Below are positions 35,026 through 43,513 of a DNA stretch of 64,000 bases, piece by piece (positions within the stretch are counted from its first letter, which is position 1; the number at the start of each line of letters is the position of its first letter). Origin of the DNA: an uncultured Collinsella sp. GTDB lineage: Bacteria > Actinomycetota > Coriobacteriia > Coriobacteriales > Coriobacteriaceae. Below the pieces are notes generated by a model. It was not told the DNA's origin. It saw only the letters and a list, made by a program, of their open reading frames with translations, and did not search any database. The stretch covers positions 1-64,000 of the forward strand of contig CABUWV010000008.1 of the NCBI GenBank assembly GCA_902495355.1. The letters are read 5' to 3'. A program made the position numbers and the translations under genes.

Positions 35026-35526
35026 ATGAATAGTGCGGTTACACTGGTCGACTTCGACCGGTTGCTCAATGGACTCGACCATATCTATTCGGAGTTCTCG
35101 CGCGCCTGCGGCCTTTCGGACTGCGCTTACTGGATGCTCGTCGATACCAGCACGGCGGGCGGCAGTATTGCCGTAAGCCGTCTGACAAGCGAATGGTTCT
35201 ACAGCAAGCAGACCATCAACTCGGCAATTAAAACCTTGACGGCGCGGGGCTTCGCAACGTTGGAGTTTGCCGAAGGCAGTCGTAAGAACAAGGTTGTGAG
35301 CCTGACCGAAGAGGGCAGGCGATTTGCCGAGCGTTATGCGCTGCCGGCACTCAAGGCCGAGCAGCGAGCCTTTGGCGCGCTTGAGCCATGTGAGCAGCGC
35401 GAGATTATGCGCTTGATCGGCAAATTCTCTCAGGTGCTCGGCGACGAGTGCGAGACATTTAAACAGCAGGTGGCAGCCGCAAGCCAGATGCAAGATCGAC
35501 GTGAGGGGGAGTCGTGCGACTGTTAA
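35026..35526 (+). CDS. MarR-family transcriptional regulator
   Basis: A 166-residue winged-helix regulator. The recognition region is SRLTSEWFYSKQTINSAIKTLTARGFATLEF, followed by the wing SRKNKVVSLTEEGRRFAERY, both characteristic of MarR proteins. It probably represses its own operon and dissociates on binding a toxic ligand. The direct repeats at 34959 and 34994 are its likely sites. The ABC exporter gene starts 13 bp inside its 3' end, so expression is coupled. AGGAGG is absent; TGGGATAG precedes the ATG. Confidence 0.88.
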   Translation: MNSAVTLVDFDRLLNGLDHIYSEFSRACGLSDCAYWMLVDTSTAGGSIAVSRLTSEWFYSKQTINSAIKTLTARGFATLEFAEGSRKNKVVSLTEEGRRFAERYALPALKAEQRAFGALEPCEQREIMRLIGKFSQVLGDECETFKQQVAAASQMQDRREGESCDC

Positions 35527-37250
35527 TGAGGTTTCTAAAGCCATATCGAGGGCTTGTCGCAGTGACACTGCTGGTGCTGCTGGTGGATAACGTCGGTACG
35601 CTGTTGGTGCCCACGATGCTGGCGAACATGGTCAACACCGGTATTACCACGGGCGATGTCGACTACATTTTACGCAACGGCCTATACATGTTTATCGCGA
35701 CCAGCATGGCTAGCGGCGGCACGGTGCTGGGCTGCTATCTTTCGGCGCGCCTGGCCGCCAACGTGGCTTGCGATATCCGCAATGCCGTGTACGACAAATC
35801 GCTCGAGCTCGCGGCCAGCGATTTTGAGCGCTTTGGCACCGGATCGATGATCACGCGCTCGCTCAACGACATCAACGTGATTCAGCAGGCGATTCTGCAG
35901 ACGATTCAGCTGGTGCTGCCCGTGCCGTTTTTGGCTGTGGCGGGCATCATCTTCGCCTGGTTTATCGATCCCGCCATGGGCACGCTTCTGGGCGTAGTCG
36001 TTGCGATCGTGCTCGTAGCGGCGGTCTTTACGGTGGCTAACGCCGCGCCGATCTTTATGCGCTTGCAGAGCTTTATCGACCGCATGAACGTGGTGCTGCG
36101 CGAAAACATCGTGGGCGTGCGCGTCATCCGTGCGTTTAACAAGGAGCGTCACGAGGAGCGGCGCCTGGACGAGGTGTTTAGCGAATACGCCGCCAACGCC
36201 ATCAAAGTCAACCACCTGTTTGTGGGCCTCGACAGCTCAAGCTTCTTTTTGATGAACATCGCCGAGGTGGCGGTGCTGTGGGTGGGCGGCAACCGCGTAG
36301 GCGCCCACGCCATGCAGATTGCGAGTATCTCGGCGGTGCTGGAGTATGCAATTCTGATCCTGTTCTTTGTGATGATGGCGCAGATGGTGGTGCTGACGCT
36401 TCCGCGTGCTGCCGCGTGCCTGAACCGTGCGCAGCAGGTGTTGGAGATTGAGCCGAGCATCGTCGATGGCGAGCGCACGCTGGATGACGGGGCGCGCGAG
36501 CCCCAAGACGAAGCCGATGCGGTGGCCGTGTTCGACCACATGTCGTTTCGCTTTGACGATGCCGACGAGGACACCCTGTGCGACCTGAGCTTTGCCTGCC
36601 GTCGCGGTCAGACGACTGCGATCGTTGGCTCGACAGGCTCGGGCAAATCGACGGTGGCAAAGCTCCTGCTGCGCTTCCACGATGCCACCAAGGGCTCCAT
36701 TCGCCTGAATGGTGTGGACCTGCGCGAGCTTACGCAAGACGAAATCCGCGGGCGCATTGCCTATGTGCCGCAGAAGGCGTGGCTGTTCTCGGGCACGGTG
36801 GCGAGCAACCTTCGCTTTGGTAACGAAGGCGCGACCGAGGGCGACATGCTTCACGCGCTTGAGGTTGCCCAGAGCACCTTTGTACTCGACCAACCGCAGG
36901 GACTCGATACCCCGGTGGCGCAGGGCGGTACGAACTTTTCGGGCGGCCAGCGCCAGCGTTTGGCAATCGCCCGTGCGCTCATGAAGCATGCCGATCTATA
37001 TATCTTCGATGACAGTTTTTCGGCCCTGGACTTTAAGACCGATGCCGCCCTGCGTCATGCGTTGCAAGACGAGACGCGTGACGCTGCGGTGCTCATCATC
37101 GCGCAGCGCATCTCGACGATCTTGCACGCCGACCAGATCGTCGTGCTCAAGGATGGCGAGGTTGTGGGCTTGGGCACGCATGGCGAGCTTATGGAAACCT
37201 GCGAGGTGTACCGCGCCATCGCGGAATCGCAGATGAAGGGAGGTGAGTAG
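35514..37250 (+). CDS. Heterodimeric ABC exporter, subunit with degenerate ATP site
   Basis: A 578-residue half-exporter: six transmembrane helices (residues 1-310), then an ATPase domain. Walker A GSTGSGKST (about 372-380) and signature FSGGQRQR are intact. The catalytic glutamate after Walker B is aspartate (YIFDDSFSALD), and the switch histidine is glutamine (IIAQRIST). It must therefore pair with the next subunit, whose own site is intact, as in BmrCD/TmrAB exporters. Likely role is multidrug, peptide or lipid export under MarR control. The start overlaps the MarR gene by 13 bp with GAGGGGGAG upstream. Confidence 0.92.
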   Translation: MRLLMRFLKPYRGLVAVTLLVLLVDNVGTLLVPTMLANMVNTGITTGDVDYILRNGLYMFIATSMASGGTVLGCYLSARLAANVACDIRNAVYDKSLELAASDFERFGTGSMITRSLNDINVIQQAILQTIQLVLPVPFLAVAGIIFAWFIDPAMGTLLGVVVAIVLVAAVFTVANAAPIFMRLQSFIDRMNVVLRENIVGVRVIRAFNKERHEERRLDEVFSEYAANAIKVNHLFVGLDSSSFFLMNIAEVAVLWVGGNRVGAHAMQIASISAVLEYAILILFFVMMAQMVVLTLPRAAACLNRAQQVLEIEPSIVDGERTLDDGAREPQDEADAVAVFDHMSFRFDDADEDTLCDLSFACRRGQTTAIVGSTGSGKSTVAKLLLRFHDATKGSIRLNGVDLRELTQDEIRGRIAYVPQKAWLFSGTVASNLRFGNEGATEGDMLHALEVAQSTFVLDQPQGLDTPVAQGGTNFSGGQRQRLAIARALMKHADLYIFDDSFSALDFKTDAALRHALQDETRDAAVLIIAQRISTILHADQIVVLKDGEVVGLGTHGELMETCEVYRAIAESQMKGGE

Positions 37251-37251
37251 C

Positions 37252-39258
37252 ATGACCGAGGAGCTCAAGAAGCAGGGCGGCGTTGATGACGCCGCTGCCG
37301 CGGGACTGGTCGAGGAAACGGCTGCCGTGGCACCCGAGCTGGATGACGCCGCCAAGGCTGCAGCCGAGCGCGAGGCTCGCCGCCAAGCGCTCTACGAGGA
37401 AAACGAACGTGCCGAGGACGAGCGCGCCCGCGCCGAGGCAGAGCGTATGCGCGACGTGGACGATGAAGACGAGGACGAGACGCCTCGAGATACCTGGGCG
37501 ACGGTGCGCCGCCTGTGGAGCGAGGCTGCCGGCGACCATTGGCGCTTCTATATCGTGTTCGCGAGCATTGTGTTCTATGCCATCTTTAACACTGCTGCGC
37601 CGGCATATAGCGCCCGCGTGATCGATGAGCTGTGGAGCCACATTCAGGTGGCGTTTGCCAACGACACCACCTTCAACATCACCTGGGAGAACTGCGGCAG
37701 GACCATCTTCATCTACTTTATGATCTGGACGGCCGCTGCCTCGTTCTACGCGCTCCAGAGCTTTTTGATGTCGAGCGTTGCCGAACGCCTCAACCTGTGC
37801 CTACGCAACCGCATCGCACAAAAGCTCAACCGTCTGCCGCTTGCCTTTTTTGACGCGCATCGTCCCGGTGAGGTCGTCAGCCGTGCGACCAACGACTTGG
37901 ACAAGATGTCCGAGAGCATGCAGCGCGGCTTGCTGCAGCTTCTGGTGTCGATCGGCACCGTGGTGGGCGCCGTGAGCGTGATGTTCGTGTTTAGCGTGCC
38001 GCTCACGCTCGTCTTTTTGTTCTTTATGGCGCTGTCGCTGCTGATGACCAAAGTGGTCTCGCGTCGCACACATGACGTGACCGGCGAGCGCCAGGAGTGG
38101 GTGTCCAAAATCACGAGCGCGGTTGAGGAAGGCTATTCGGGCCGTTTGGTGATTCGCGCGTTTAACCGCGAGCGTCAGAGTTCTGCCGAAGTGCATGAGG
38201 CCTCGAGGGAGCTAGCGCGCGTGAGTACCAAGGCCGACTTTATGATCAATGCCGTCGGCCCTGCGGTGCGCTTTATCGGCCGTTTGGCGCAGATCGTGAT
38301 CGCGCTGGTGGGCTGCAGCATGCTGGTTGCCGGTCACATGACCGTCGGCGTGTTCCAGGCGTTCTTTCAGTTTATCTACGAGGCGTCCGAACCCATGACG
38401 CAGCTGTCGTTTACCTTTAACTCGCTGCAGAGCGCGCTGGCGAGTGCGGAGCGCGTGTTCGACCTGCTCGATGAGCCCGAGATGGAAGCCGGTCCGCTGC
38501 CGGACGAGGCCGCCAAGCTGCCGGGTCGCGTAGAGGGCCGCGTCTCCTTTGAGCACGTGCGCTTTGGTTATTCGCCCGACAAGCCGCTTATGCGCGACGT
38601 GTCGTTTACCGCCGAGCCGGGCCAAAAGATCGCGGTGGTGGGAACCACGGGCGCAGGCAAGACGACGCTCATCAACCTGCTCATGCGCTTCTACGAGATT
38701 GACGGCGGGCGTATTACGCTCGACGGCGTGGATACGAGCCGCATGGACCGCGGCGAGCTACGGCAGCAGTTTGGCATGGTGCTGCAGGACGCCTGGCTGT
38801 TCGATGGCACGATTGCCGAAAACATCGCCTACGGCTGCCCCGAGGCAACGCGCGACGAAATTGTGGCCGCCGCTCGTGCCGCGCAGGTCGACTTCTTTGT
38901 GCGCACTATGCCGCAGGGCTACGACACGCGCGTGGCCAACGATGCCGAGAGCATTAGCCAGGGCCAGCGTCAGCTGCTGACCATCGCACGCGTGCTGCTC
39001 AACAACCCGGCGATTCTCATCCTGGACGAGGCGACCTCAAGCGTGGACACGCGTACCGAGCTTGCCATCGGCCGTGCCATGGACGCGCTTATGCGCGGGC
39101 GCACGAGCTTTGTGATCGCGCATCGCCTGTCGACGATCGTGGACGCCGACCTGATCTTGGTCATGGATCACGGCAACATTATCGAGCAGGGCACGCATAA
39201 GGAGCTGCTGGCTGCCGAGGGTGCCTACGCCGACCTCTATCTGAGCCAGTTCGCATAA
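37252..39258 (+). CDS. Heterodimeric ABC exporter, catalytic subunit
   Basis: A 668-residue half-exporter. An unusual charged, Ala/Glu-rich extension of about 80 residues precedes the membrane domain (six helices, about 95-390). The ATPase domain has Walker A GTTGAGKTT (about 464), Walker B LILDEATSSVDT with the catalytic Glu, and H-switch IAHRLST. Its signature reads ISQGQRQLL instead of SGGQ, which falls in the degenerate composite site with subunit A. GGGAGGTGAG precedes the ATG one base after the upstream stop. The two form one transporter. Confidence 0.92.
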   Translation: MTEELKKQGGVDDAAAAGLVEETAAVAPELDDAAKAAAEREARRQALYEENERAEDERARAEAERMRDVDDEDEDETPRDTWATVRRLWSEAAGDHWRFYIVFASIVFYAIFNTAAPAYSARVIDELWSHIQVAFANDTTFNITWENCGRTIFIYFMIWTAAASFYALQSFLMSSVAERLNLCLRNRIAQKLNRLPLAFFDAHRPGEVVSRATNDLDKMSESMQRGLLQLLVSIGTVVGAVSVMFVFSVPLTLVFLFFMALSLLMTKVVSRRTHDVTGERQEWVSKITSAVEEGYSGRLVIRAFNRERQSSAEVHEASRELARVSTKADFMINAVGPAVRFIGRLAQIVIALVGCSMLVAGHMTVGVFQAFFQFIYEASEPMTQLSFTFNSLQSALASAERVFDLLDEPEMEAGPLPDEAAKLPGRVEGRVSFEHVRFGYSPDKPLMRDVSFTAEPGQKIAVVGTTGAGKTTLINLLMRFYEIDGGRITLDGVDTSRMDRGELRQQFGMVLQDAWLFDGTIAENIAYGCPEATRDEIVAAARAAQVDFFVRTMPQGYDTRVANDAESISQGQRQLLTIARVLLNNPAILILDEATSSVDTRTELAIGRAMDALMRGRTSFVIAHRLSTIVDADLILVMDHGNIIEQGTHKELLAAEGAYADLYLSQFA

Positions 39259-39288
39259 TGTGACAAAGGGACAGTCTCTTTGCCACAT
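39258..39288 (+). repeat. Hairpin with GGGACAG core
   Basis: ATGTGACAAAG and CTTTGCCACAT pair (one mismatch) around GGACAGT. It closely resembles the hairpin at 61385-61413. It starts at the last base of the exporter stop codon. Confidence 0.7.
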
Positions 39289-39295
39289 CACAAAT

Positions 39296-39330
39296 AAGGC
39301 GCGCCGGGGGTGAATCCTCTGGCGCGCCTT
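39296..39330. terminator. Terminator between exporter and cysE
   Basis: AAGGCGCGCC (39296-39305) pairs perfectly with GGCGCGCCTT (39321-39330). It serves the convergent genes on both sides. Confidence 0.8.
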
Positions 39331-39366
39331 TGCGTTGGCGTCAATGTTGTCGGTGGTCGTCCGCCT

Positions 39367-40071
39367 CTAGCGTTCGTCCACGAGCTTGGCGACGAGGGCT
39401 TTGAGCTCGGCCACCTCTCGCTCGAGTTCTTTGACGCGGCGGGCGTTCTCGGTGATGCCTTGGCGGTTGAGGGCACTCTGCTCGGCAGCGTCATCGGGCA
39501 TGTACTCGCGATGCTGCTTGGCGTCGAAACTCTCCTCGAACACGCGGCAGCCGTTGCGCTTGATGATGCGTCCCGGCACGCCCACGACGGTGCAGTTGTC
39601 GGGCACGTCCTTAACGACGACCGAGTTGCCGCCGATCTTGACGTTGTTGCCGATGCGGATGTTGCCGAGCACCTTGGCGCCCGTGCCCACGGTGACGTTG
39701 TTGCCGAGCGTTGGGTGGCGTTTGCCGGTCTCGTTGCCGGTGCCGCCGAGCGTGACGCCCTGGTAGAGCACGCAGTTGTCGCCCACAATGGTGGTCTCGC
39801 CGATGACGACGCCCATGGCATGGTCGATAAAGAAGTGCTTGCCGATCTGTGCGGCAGGGTGAATTTCGACGCCGGTAATATGGCGCGTGATTTGCGAGAG
39901 CACGCGGGCGAGCGAGCGATGTCCGTGCTCCCAGAGCCAGTGCTCGGGCACGTGGTTCCACTTGGCGTGCAGGCCGGGGTACGAAAGGAAAATGACCAGA
40001 CCGTTTTGCGCGGCGGGATCCTGCGCTTGGACGGTCTTGATGTCCTCGCGAATGGTATTGATAAAGCTCAC
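39367..40071 (-). CDS. cysE: Serine O-acetyltransferase
   Basis: A 234-residue enzyme that acetylates serine from acetyl-CoA in the first step of cysteine synthesis. The N-terminal helices INTIREDIKTVQAQDPAAQ are followed by a left-handed beta-helix of hexapeptide repeats. Its active-site segment is HPAAQIGKHFFIDHAMGVVIGETTIVG, then VTLGGTG. The C-terminal 45 residues form a coiled-coil-like tail (VKELEREVAELKALVAKL), longer than in short SATs. The start is taken as GTG at 40071 with GGGAGG eight bases upstream; an ATG at 40146 adds 25 residues without a site. No cysK is adjacent. Confidence 0.9.
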   Translation of the reverse strand: MSFINTIREDIKTVQAQDPAAQNGLVIFLSYPGLHAKWNHVPEHWLWEHGHRSLARVLSQITRHITGVEIHPAAQIGKHFFIDHAMGVVIGETTIVGDNCVLYQGVTLGGTGNETGKRHPTLGNNVTVGTGAKVLGNIRIGNNVKIGGNSVVVKDVPDNCTVVGVPGRIIKRNGCRVFEESFDAKQHREYMPDDAAEQSALNRQGITENARRVKELEREVAELKALVAKLVDER

Positions 40072-40294
40072 CGGCCGCCCTCCCTTAGCGCCGTGACAAT
40101 GCGATTCAATAAAGTATAGCGATTCGCTAGGGATTAGGAAGAACAATCTTGGCGGCTTTGCGCGACAGGTGTCAGTTATGCAAACTTGCTGGTAATGGGG
40201 TCATGCTTTTGTGGGGTGGCGCACGAGGGGGCGCCGCAACCGTATACTGGTCAACTCGGACGTATCCGCGCCCACAACTGAGAGGTTTTACTTC

Positions 40295-40933
40295 ATGGGT
40301 TTCATCAATTTTATCGCCGAGCTGCTTAAGGATCCGCGCACCGCGATCGCCAGCTGGATCGCCGCCGGCCCGCTTATGGCCTACGGCTGCGTGTTCCTGA
40401 TCATCTTTATCGAGACGGGCGTGGTGTTCTTCCCGTTCCTTCCTGGCGATTCACTGCTGTTTGCTTCGGGCTTCTTTGCCCACAACGGTGGCTTTAACAT
40501 CGTGGCCCTGCTGGCCGTCGCATGGGCGGCTGCCATCTTGGGTGATCAGTGCAACTTTATGATCGGTCACTTCTTTGGCAAAAAGATCATCGCTTCGGGC
40601 AAGGTCAAGGCCATGACGCCCGAGCGCATTAAAAAGTCCGAGGACTTCTTGGACAAGTGGGGTCACCTGGCCATCTTCCTGGGTCGCTTCTTCCCGTTTA
40701 TCCGCACCTTTGTGCCCTTTATCGCTGGCATGGGCGGCATGCACTGGCGCAACTTTGTCGTCTTTAACGTGCTGGGCGGCATTACCTGGTCGACGGTCTT
40801 TACGCTGCTGGGCTACTTCTTTGGCGGCATTCCCTTTGTGCAGGAGCACTTTGAGCTGCTGATTATCGGCATCGTTGCCGTGTCGATCATCCCGACCGTG
40901 GTCGGTCTGGTTAAGGCCAAGCTGGGTAAATAG
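40295..40933 (+). CDS. DedA-family membrane protein
   Basis: A 212-residue integral membrane protein of the DedA/SNARE-associated (VTT) family. Family motifs FLPGDSLLFASGFFA and the FLGRFFPFIRTFVPFIAGMGGM segment (residues 130-150) are clear. Four to five hydrophobic helices are present. DedA proteins include lipid flippases needed for undecaprenyl-phosphate or phospholipid recycling; the substrate here is not known. GAGG lies eight bases before the ATG at 40295. It is monocistronic, with a strong terminator. Confidence 0.92.
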   Translation: MGFINFIAELLKDPRTAIASWIAAGPLMAYGCVFLIIFIETGVVFFPFLPGDSLLFASGFFAHNGGFNIVALLAVAWAAAILGDQCNFMIGHFFGKKIIASGKVKAMTPERIKKSEDFLDKWGHLAIFLGRFFPFIRTFVPFIAGMGGMHWRNFVVFNVLGGITWSTVFTLLGYFFGGIPFVQEHFELLIIGIVAVSIIPTVVGLVKAKLGK

Positions 40934-40971
40934 AACGCCTAGCTCGAGCCAGCGCGCAGACCGTACAGTTG

Positions 40972-41006
40972 AGGCCCGTCACCGCTTACGGTGGCGGGCC
41001 TTTTTG
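40972..41006 (+). terminator. Terminator of the DedA gene
   Basis: AGGCCCGTCACC pairs with GGTGGCGGGCCT (one G-U pair), followed by TTTTT. Confidence 0.92.
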
Positions 41007-41025
41007 CTTCGGTCAAATGAAAATA

Positions 41026-41077
41026 CTTTACTTAGTTAAAGAAAAGCGTTTTATCAGACGCGTACGGGGAGTACAAT
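41026..41077 (+). promoter_or_regulatory. ilvE promoter with shared operator
   Basis: CTTTACTTAGTTAAAG (41026-41041) matches 14 of 16 positions of the site downstream of the amino-acid importer promoter at 10900. It lies just upstream of a weak -35 (TTTATC, 41050) and a -10 TACAAT (41072-41077) spaced 16 bp apart. Confidence 0.6.
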
Positions 41078-41230
41078 CTCGTGCATGCGAATCGACGTAC
41101 CATCGGCTTTGATGCTGTTCGCGTGTCCCGTCCGGCTCTACGCTCCGGGCGTGCGACGTTGCGACGCGGTCGGCCTCGGTCCTTGCGTGCGGGTTCGCGA
41201 GTTTGCAACTGTGTATGTAAGGAGCGACAT

Positions 41231-42283
41231 ATGACTGTCGAGAAAAAGGATATCGATTGGGGTAGCCTCGGCTTTGGCTACATGAAGACCGATTACAGCT
41301 ACGAGGCTCATTGGAAGGATGGCGAGTGGGACGAGGGCGGCCTGACCACCGACCACACCCTGCATGTCTCCGAGTGCGGCGGCATCTTCCATTACTGTCA
41401 GGAGGTCTTTGAGGGCCTGAAGGCCTACACCGCCGAGGACGGCAGCATCGTCTGCTTCCGTCCCGACATGAACGCCGAGCGCATGTACAACTCTGCGCAG
41501 CGCCTCGAGATGCCCCCGTTCCCCAAGGATAAGTTCGTTGAGGCCGTCAAGCAGGTCGTCTCTGCCAACGCCGCCTGGGTTCCGCCCTTCGGTTCTGGCG
41601 CGACCCTGTACGTGCGTCCGTTTATGATCGGCTCCGGTGACGTGATCGGCGTGGCTCCCGCTCCTGAGTACACGTTCCGTATTCTCGTGACCCCGGTCGG
41701 TCCGTACTTTAAGGGTGGCCTTAAGCCCGTCAAGCTGCGCGTTTCCGAGTACGACCGCGCCGCACCGCACGGCACCGGCAACATCAAGGCTGGCCTGAAC
41801 TACGCCATGTCCCTCAAGCCCACGATGGAGGCCCATCGCGAGGGCTATGCCGAGAACCTGTATCTCGACTCCGAGTCCCGCACCTATGTCGAGGAGACCG
41901 GTGGCGCCAACGTCCTGTTCGTGAAAGAGGATGGCACGCTCGTCGTTCCGCAGTCGCACACCGACTCCATCCTGCCCTCCATCACCCGTCGTTCGCTCGT
42001 TCAGGTCGCTCAGGACCTGGGTATGACCGTCGATCAGCGCCCCGTCGAGTGGGCCGAGGTCAAGGCCGGCACCTTTGTGGAGTGCGGCCTGTGCGGCACC
42101 GCTGCCGTCATCTCCCCGGTGGGCGAGATTGACAACAAGGTCTATGGCGCCGACGAGACCGTGACCTTCCCGGCTGGCTACACCGAGATCGGTCCCGTGA
42201 TGAAGAAGCTCCGCGAGACTCTGACCGGCATCCAGTCTGGTGCTGTCGAGGACAAGCACAACTGGGTTTACACCGTCGCGTAA
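41231..42283 (+). CDS. ilvE: Branched-chain amino-acid aminotransferase
   Basis: A 350-residue fold-type IV PLP enzyme that transfers amino groups between glutamate and the keto acids of Leu, Ile and Val. The PLP lysine is K186 in GTGNIKAGLNYAMS. The class IV signature runs through EETGGANVLFVKEDGTLVVPQ, and CGLCGTAAVISPVG near the end is typical of the eukaryote-like, longer BCAT subgroup. AAGGAG seven bases before the ATG at 41231 fixes the start. The 150-base leader shows no T-box. A long nested hairpin follows. The shared upstream motif links it to the amino-acid importer at 10936. Confidence 0.94.
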   Translation: MTVEKKDIDWGSLGFGYMKTDYSYEAHWKDGEWDEGGLTTDHTLHVSECGGIFHYCQEVFEGLKAYTAEDGSIVCFRPDMNAERMYNSAQRLEMPPFPKDKFVEAVKQVVSANAAWVPPFGSGATLYVRPFMIGSGDVIGVAPAPEYTFRILVTPVGPYFKGGLKPVKLRVSEYDRAAPHGTGNIKAGLNYAMSLKPTMEAHREGYAENLYLDSESRTYVEETGGANVLFVKEDGTLVVPQSHTDSILPSITRRSLVQVAQDLGMTVDQRPVEWAEVKAGTFVECGLCGTAAVISPVGEIDNKVYGADETVTFPAGYTEIGPVMKKLRETLTGIQSGAVEDKHNWVYTVA

Positions 42284-42306
42284 GCTGTCTTAGCTGTCCG
42301 GCCCGA

Positions 42307-42417
42307 GCGCGGCCTTCCTTTCCGGCGCGACCTCGGACATGAAAGAACCTCCGCTGCGCACTTCGTGCGGCGGAGGTTCTTTCGTCCTGCGGAGTGCGCC
42401 GGAAAGGAAGGCCGCGC
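42307..42417 (+). repeat. Nested long hairpin after ilvE
   Basis: Perfect 22-bp outer arms (42307-42328, 42396-42417) enclose a second stem, GAAAGAACCTCCGC with GCGGAGGTTCTTTC (42341-42354, 42370-42383), around GCGCACTTCGTGCG. T-rich sequence follows, so it may terminate ilvE, but it is far larger than a normal terminator. The layout resembles the element at 10706. Confidence 0.75.
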
Positions 42418-42454
42418 TTTTGTTTTGGTTCGCGCCATGTGGGGGTGGCGGCGA

Positions 42455-42657
42455 CGTGCATTTTTGCGAGTATTCTGCAATCGAAGGCCCCTGCATACCG
42501 ACCTCGGGCAAAAAATCGGGATTTCTCGATGTTTTCTACGGATGATGGGCGGGGTTATGGGCTGACAGCGTTTGATTTGCAGGGACATTCGCGGTCTTTG
42601 GCATTTATCGTGGCGCCCGAAGCTCTTGGTTATGTTGAATACTCCTAAAAATGCACG
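42455..42657. repeat. MITE-like element, about 203 bp
   Basis: Terminal inverted repeats of 21 bp with 19 matches (starting CGTGCATTTTT; 42455-42475 and 42637-42657) enclose about 160 bp of AT-richer, non-coding sequence. There is no coding capacity. It fills most of the gene-free gap between ilvE and lemA. Confidence 0.6.
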
Positions 42658-42687
42658 GCGCTTAGAGGGGGACCTTCGCGAAAAAGG

Positions 42688-42726
42688 AAACCGCCCCGTC
42701 GAAGTATGCATTCGACGGGGCGGTTT
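42688..42726. terminator. Terminator of lemA
   Basis: AAACCGCCCCGTCGAA pairs perfectly with TTCGACGGGGCGGTTT around a 7-base loop. It suits the leftward lemA gene and could also stop rightward transcription. Confidence 0.85.
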
Positions 42727-42762
42727 ATACATTTGGCCGATTAAGGATACGCTGTCAAACTA

Positions 42763-43314
42763 CTAGAACTTGACGGTCGGGGCCTGGCGGGCTGCTTCGG
42801 CGGCCTCGAAGCCCTGGCGCTCCTTAAACTGGAAGATGCCGGCAAAGATGACAGCCGGGAACGTCTGAATGGCGTTGTTGTAGCTGAGCACGCAGTCGTT
42901 GTAGCTCTGGCGTGCATAGCTAATCTTGTTCTCGGTATCCTCGAGCGATGCCTGCAGCTGCGTAAAGTTGGTGTTTGCCTTAAGATCGGGATAGGCCTCG
43001 GCCACGGCAAAGAGCTGGCGCAGTGCGCCGGTCAGCACGTTGTCGGCTTCCATCTTGGCCTCGGGCGTGGTGGCCTTGACGGCGGTGTTACGCGCGCTGA
43101 TCACGGCGGAGAGCGTCTCCTGCTCGTGCTTGGCGTAGCCCTTGACGGTCTCGACCAGGTTGGGGATCAGGTCGTTACGGCGCTGCAGCTGCGTATCGAT
43201 GTTCTGCCAGGCGTTATCGATGCGGTTACGCTTGGTGACCATGTTGTTGTAGATGCCGGCGATGGCGCAGACAATCACAATGACAACAACGATGCCGATG
43301 ATGACGGTAATCAT
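42763..43314 (-). CDS. LemA-family protein
   Basis: A 183-residue protein with an N-terminal membrane anchor (residues 1-22) and a long helical bundle. The LemA core is YNNMVTKRNRIDNAWQNIDTQLQRRNDLIPNLVETVKGYA, followed by YNDCVLSYNNAIQTFPAVIFA and the terminal FKERQGFEA. Its biochemical role is unknown in most bacteria. It is often paired with a TPM-domain protein, which is absent here. GGAGA lies before the ATG at 43314. It is divergent from the TetR-type gene. Confidence 0.93.
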   Translation of the reverse strand: MITVIIGIVVVIVIVCAIAGIYNNMVTKRNRIDNAWQNIDTQLQRRNDLIPNLVETVKGYAKHEQETLSAVISARNTAVKATTPEAKMEADNVLTGALRQLFAVAEAYPDLKANTNFTQLQASLEDTENKISYARQSYNDCVLSYNNAIQTFPAVIFAGIFQFKERQGFEAAEAARQAPTVKF

Positions 43315-43513
43315 GATGTCTCCGTTTCGAATGGCCGCGGCGGCATGCGCCAGCTGCCGTTGGTATAACGCTACTAGTATACCCGCAACGTTTTACCGTG
43401 CCGAACTTTCCGGTAAGCGTTGTGTTTTCGGCGGGGTTGGCACCGGGGCAAAGCGCGCGAGGTACAGGTGTAAGATATGCGACAGATTGACGAGTGTTGT
43501 CTTTGCCCTGAGG

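Noticed and set aside
41078..41230. T-box leader before ilvE
   Set aside because: No T-box consensus (TGGNACCGCG-like) and no antiterminator/terminator pair were found in the 150-base leader.
42268..42732. A 154-codon minus-strand open frame between ilvE and lemA
   Set aside because: It runs through the MITE-like element and the double hairpin, has no ribosome site, and its composition is unlike a protein.
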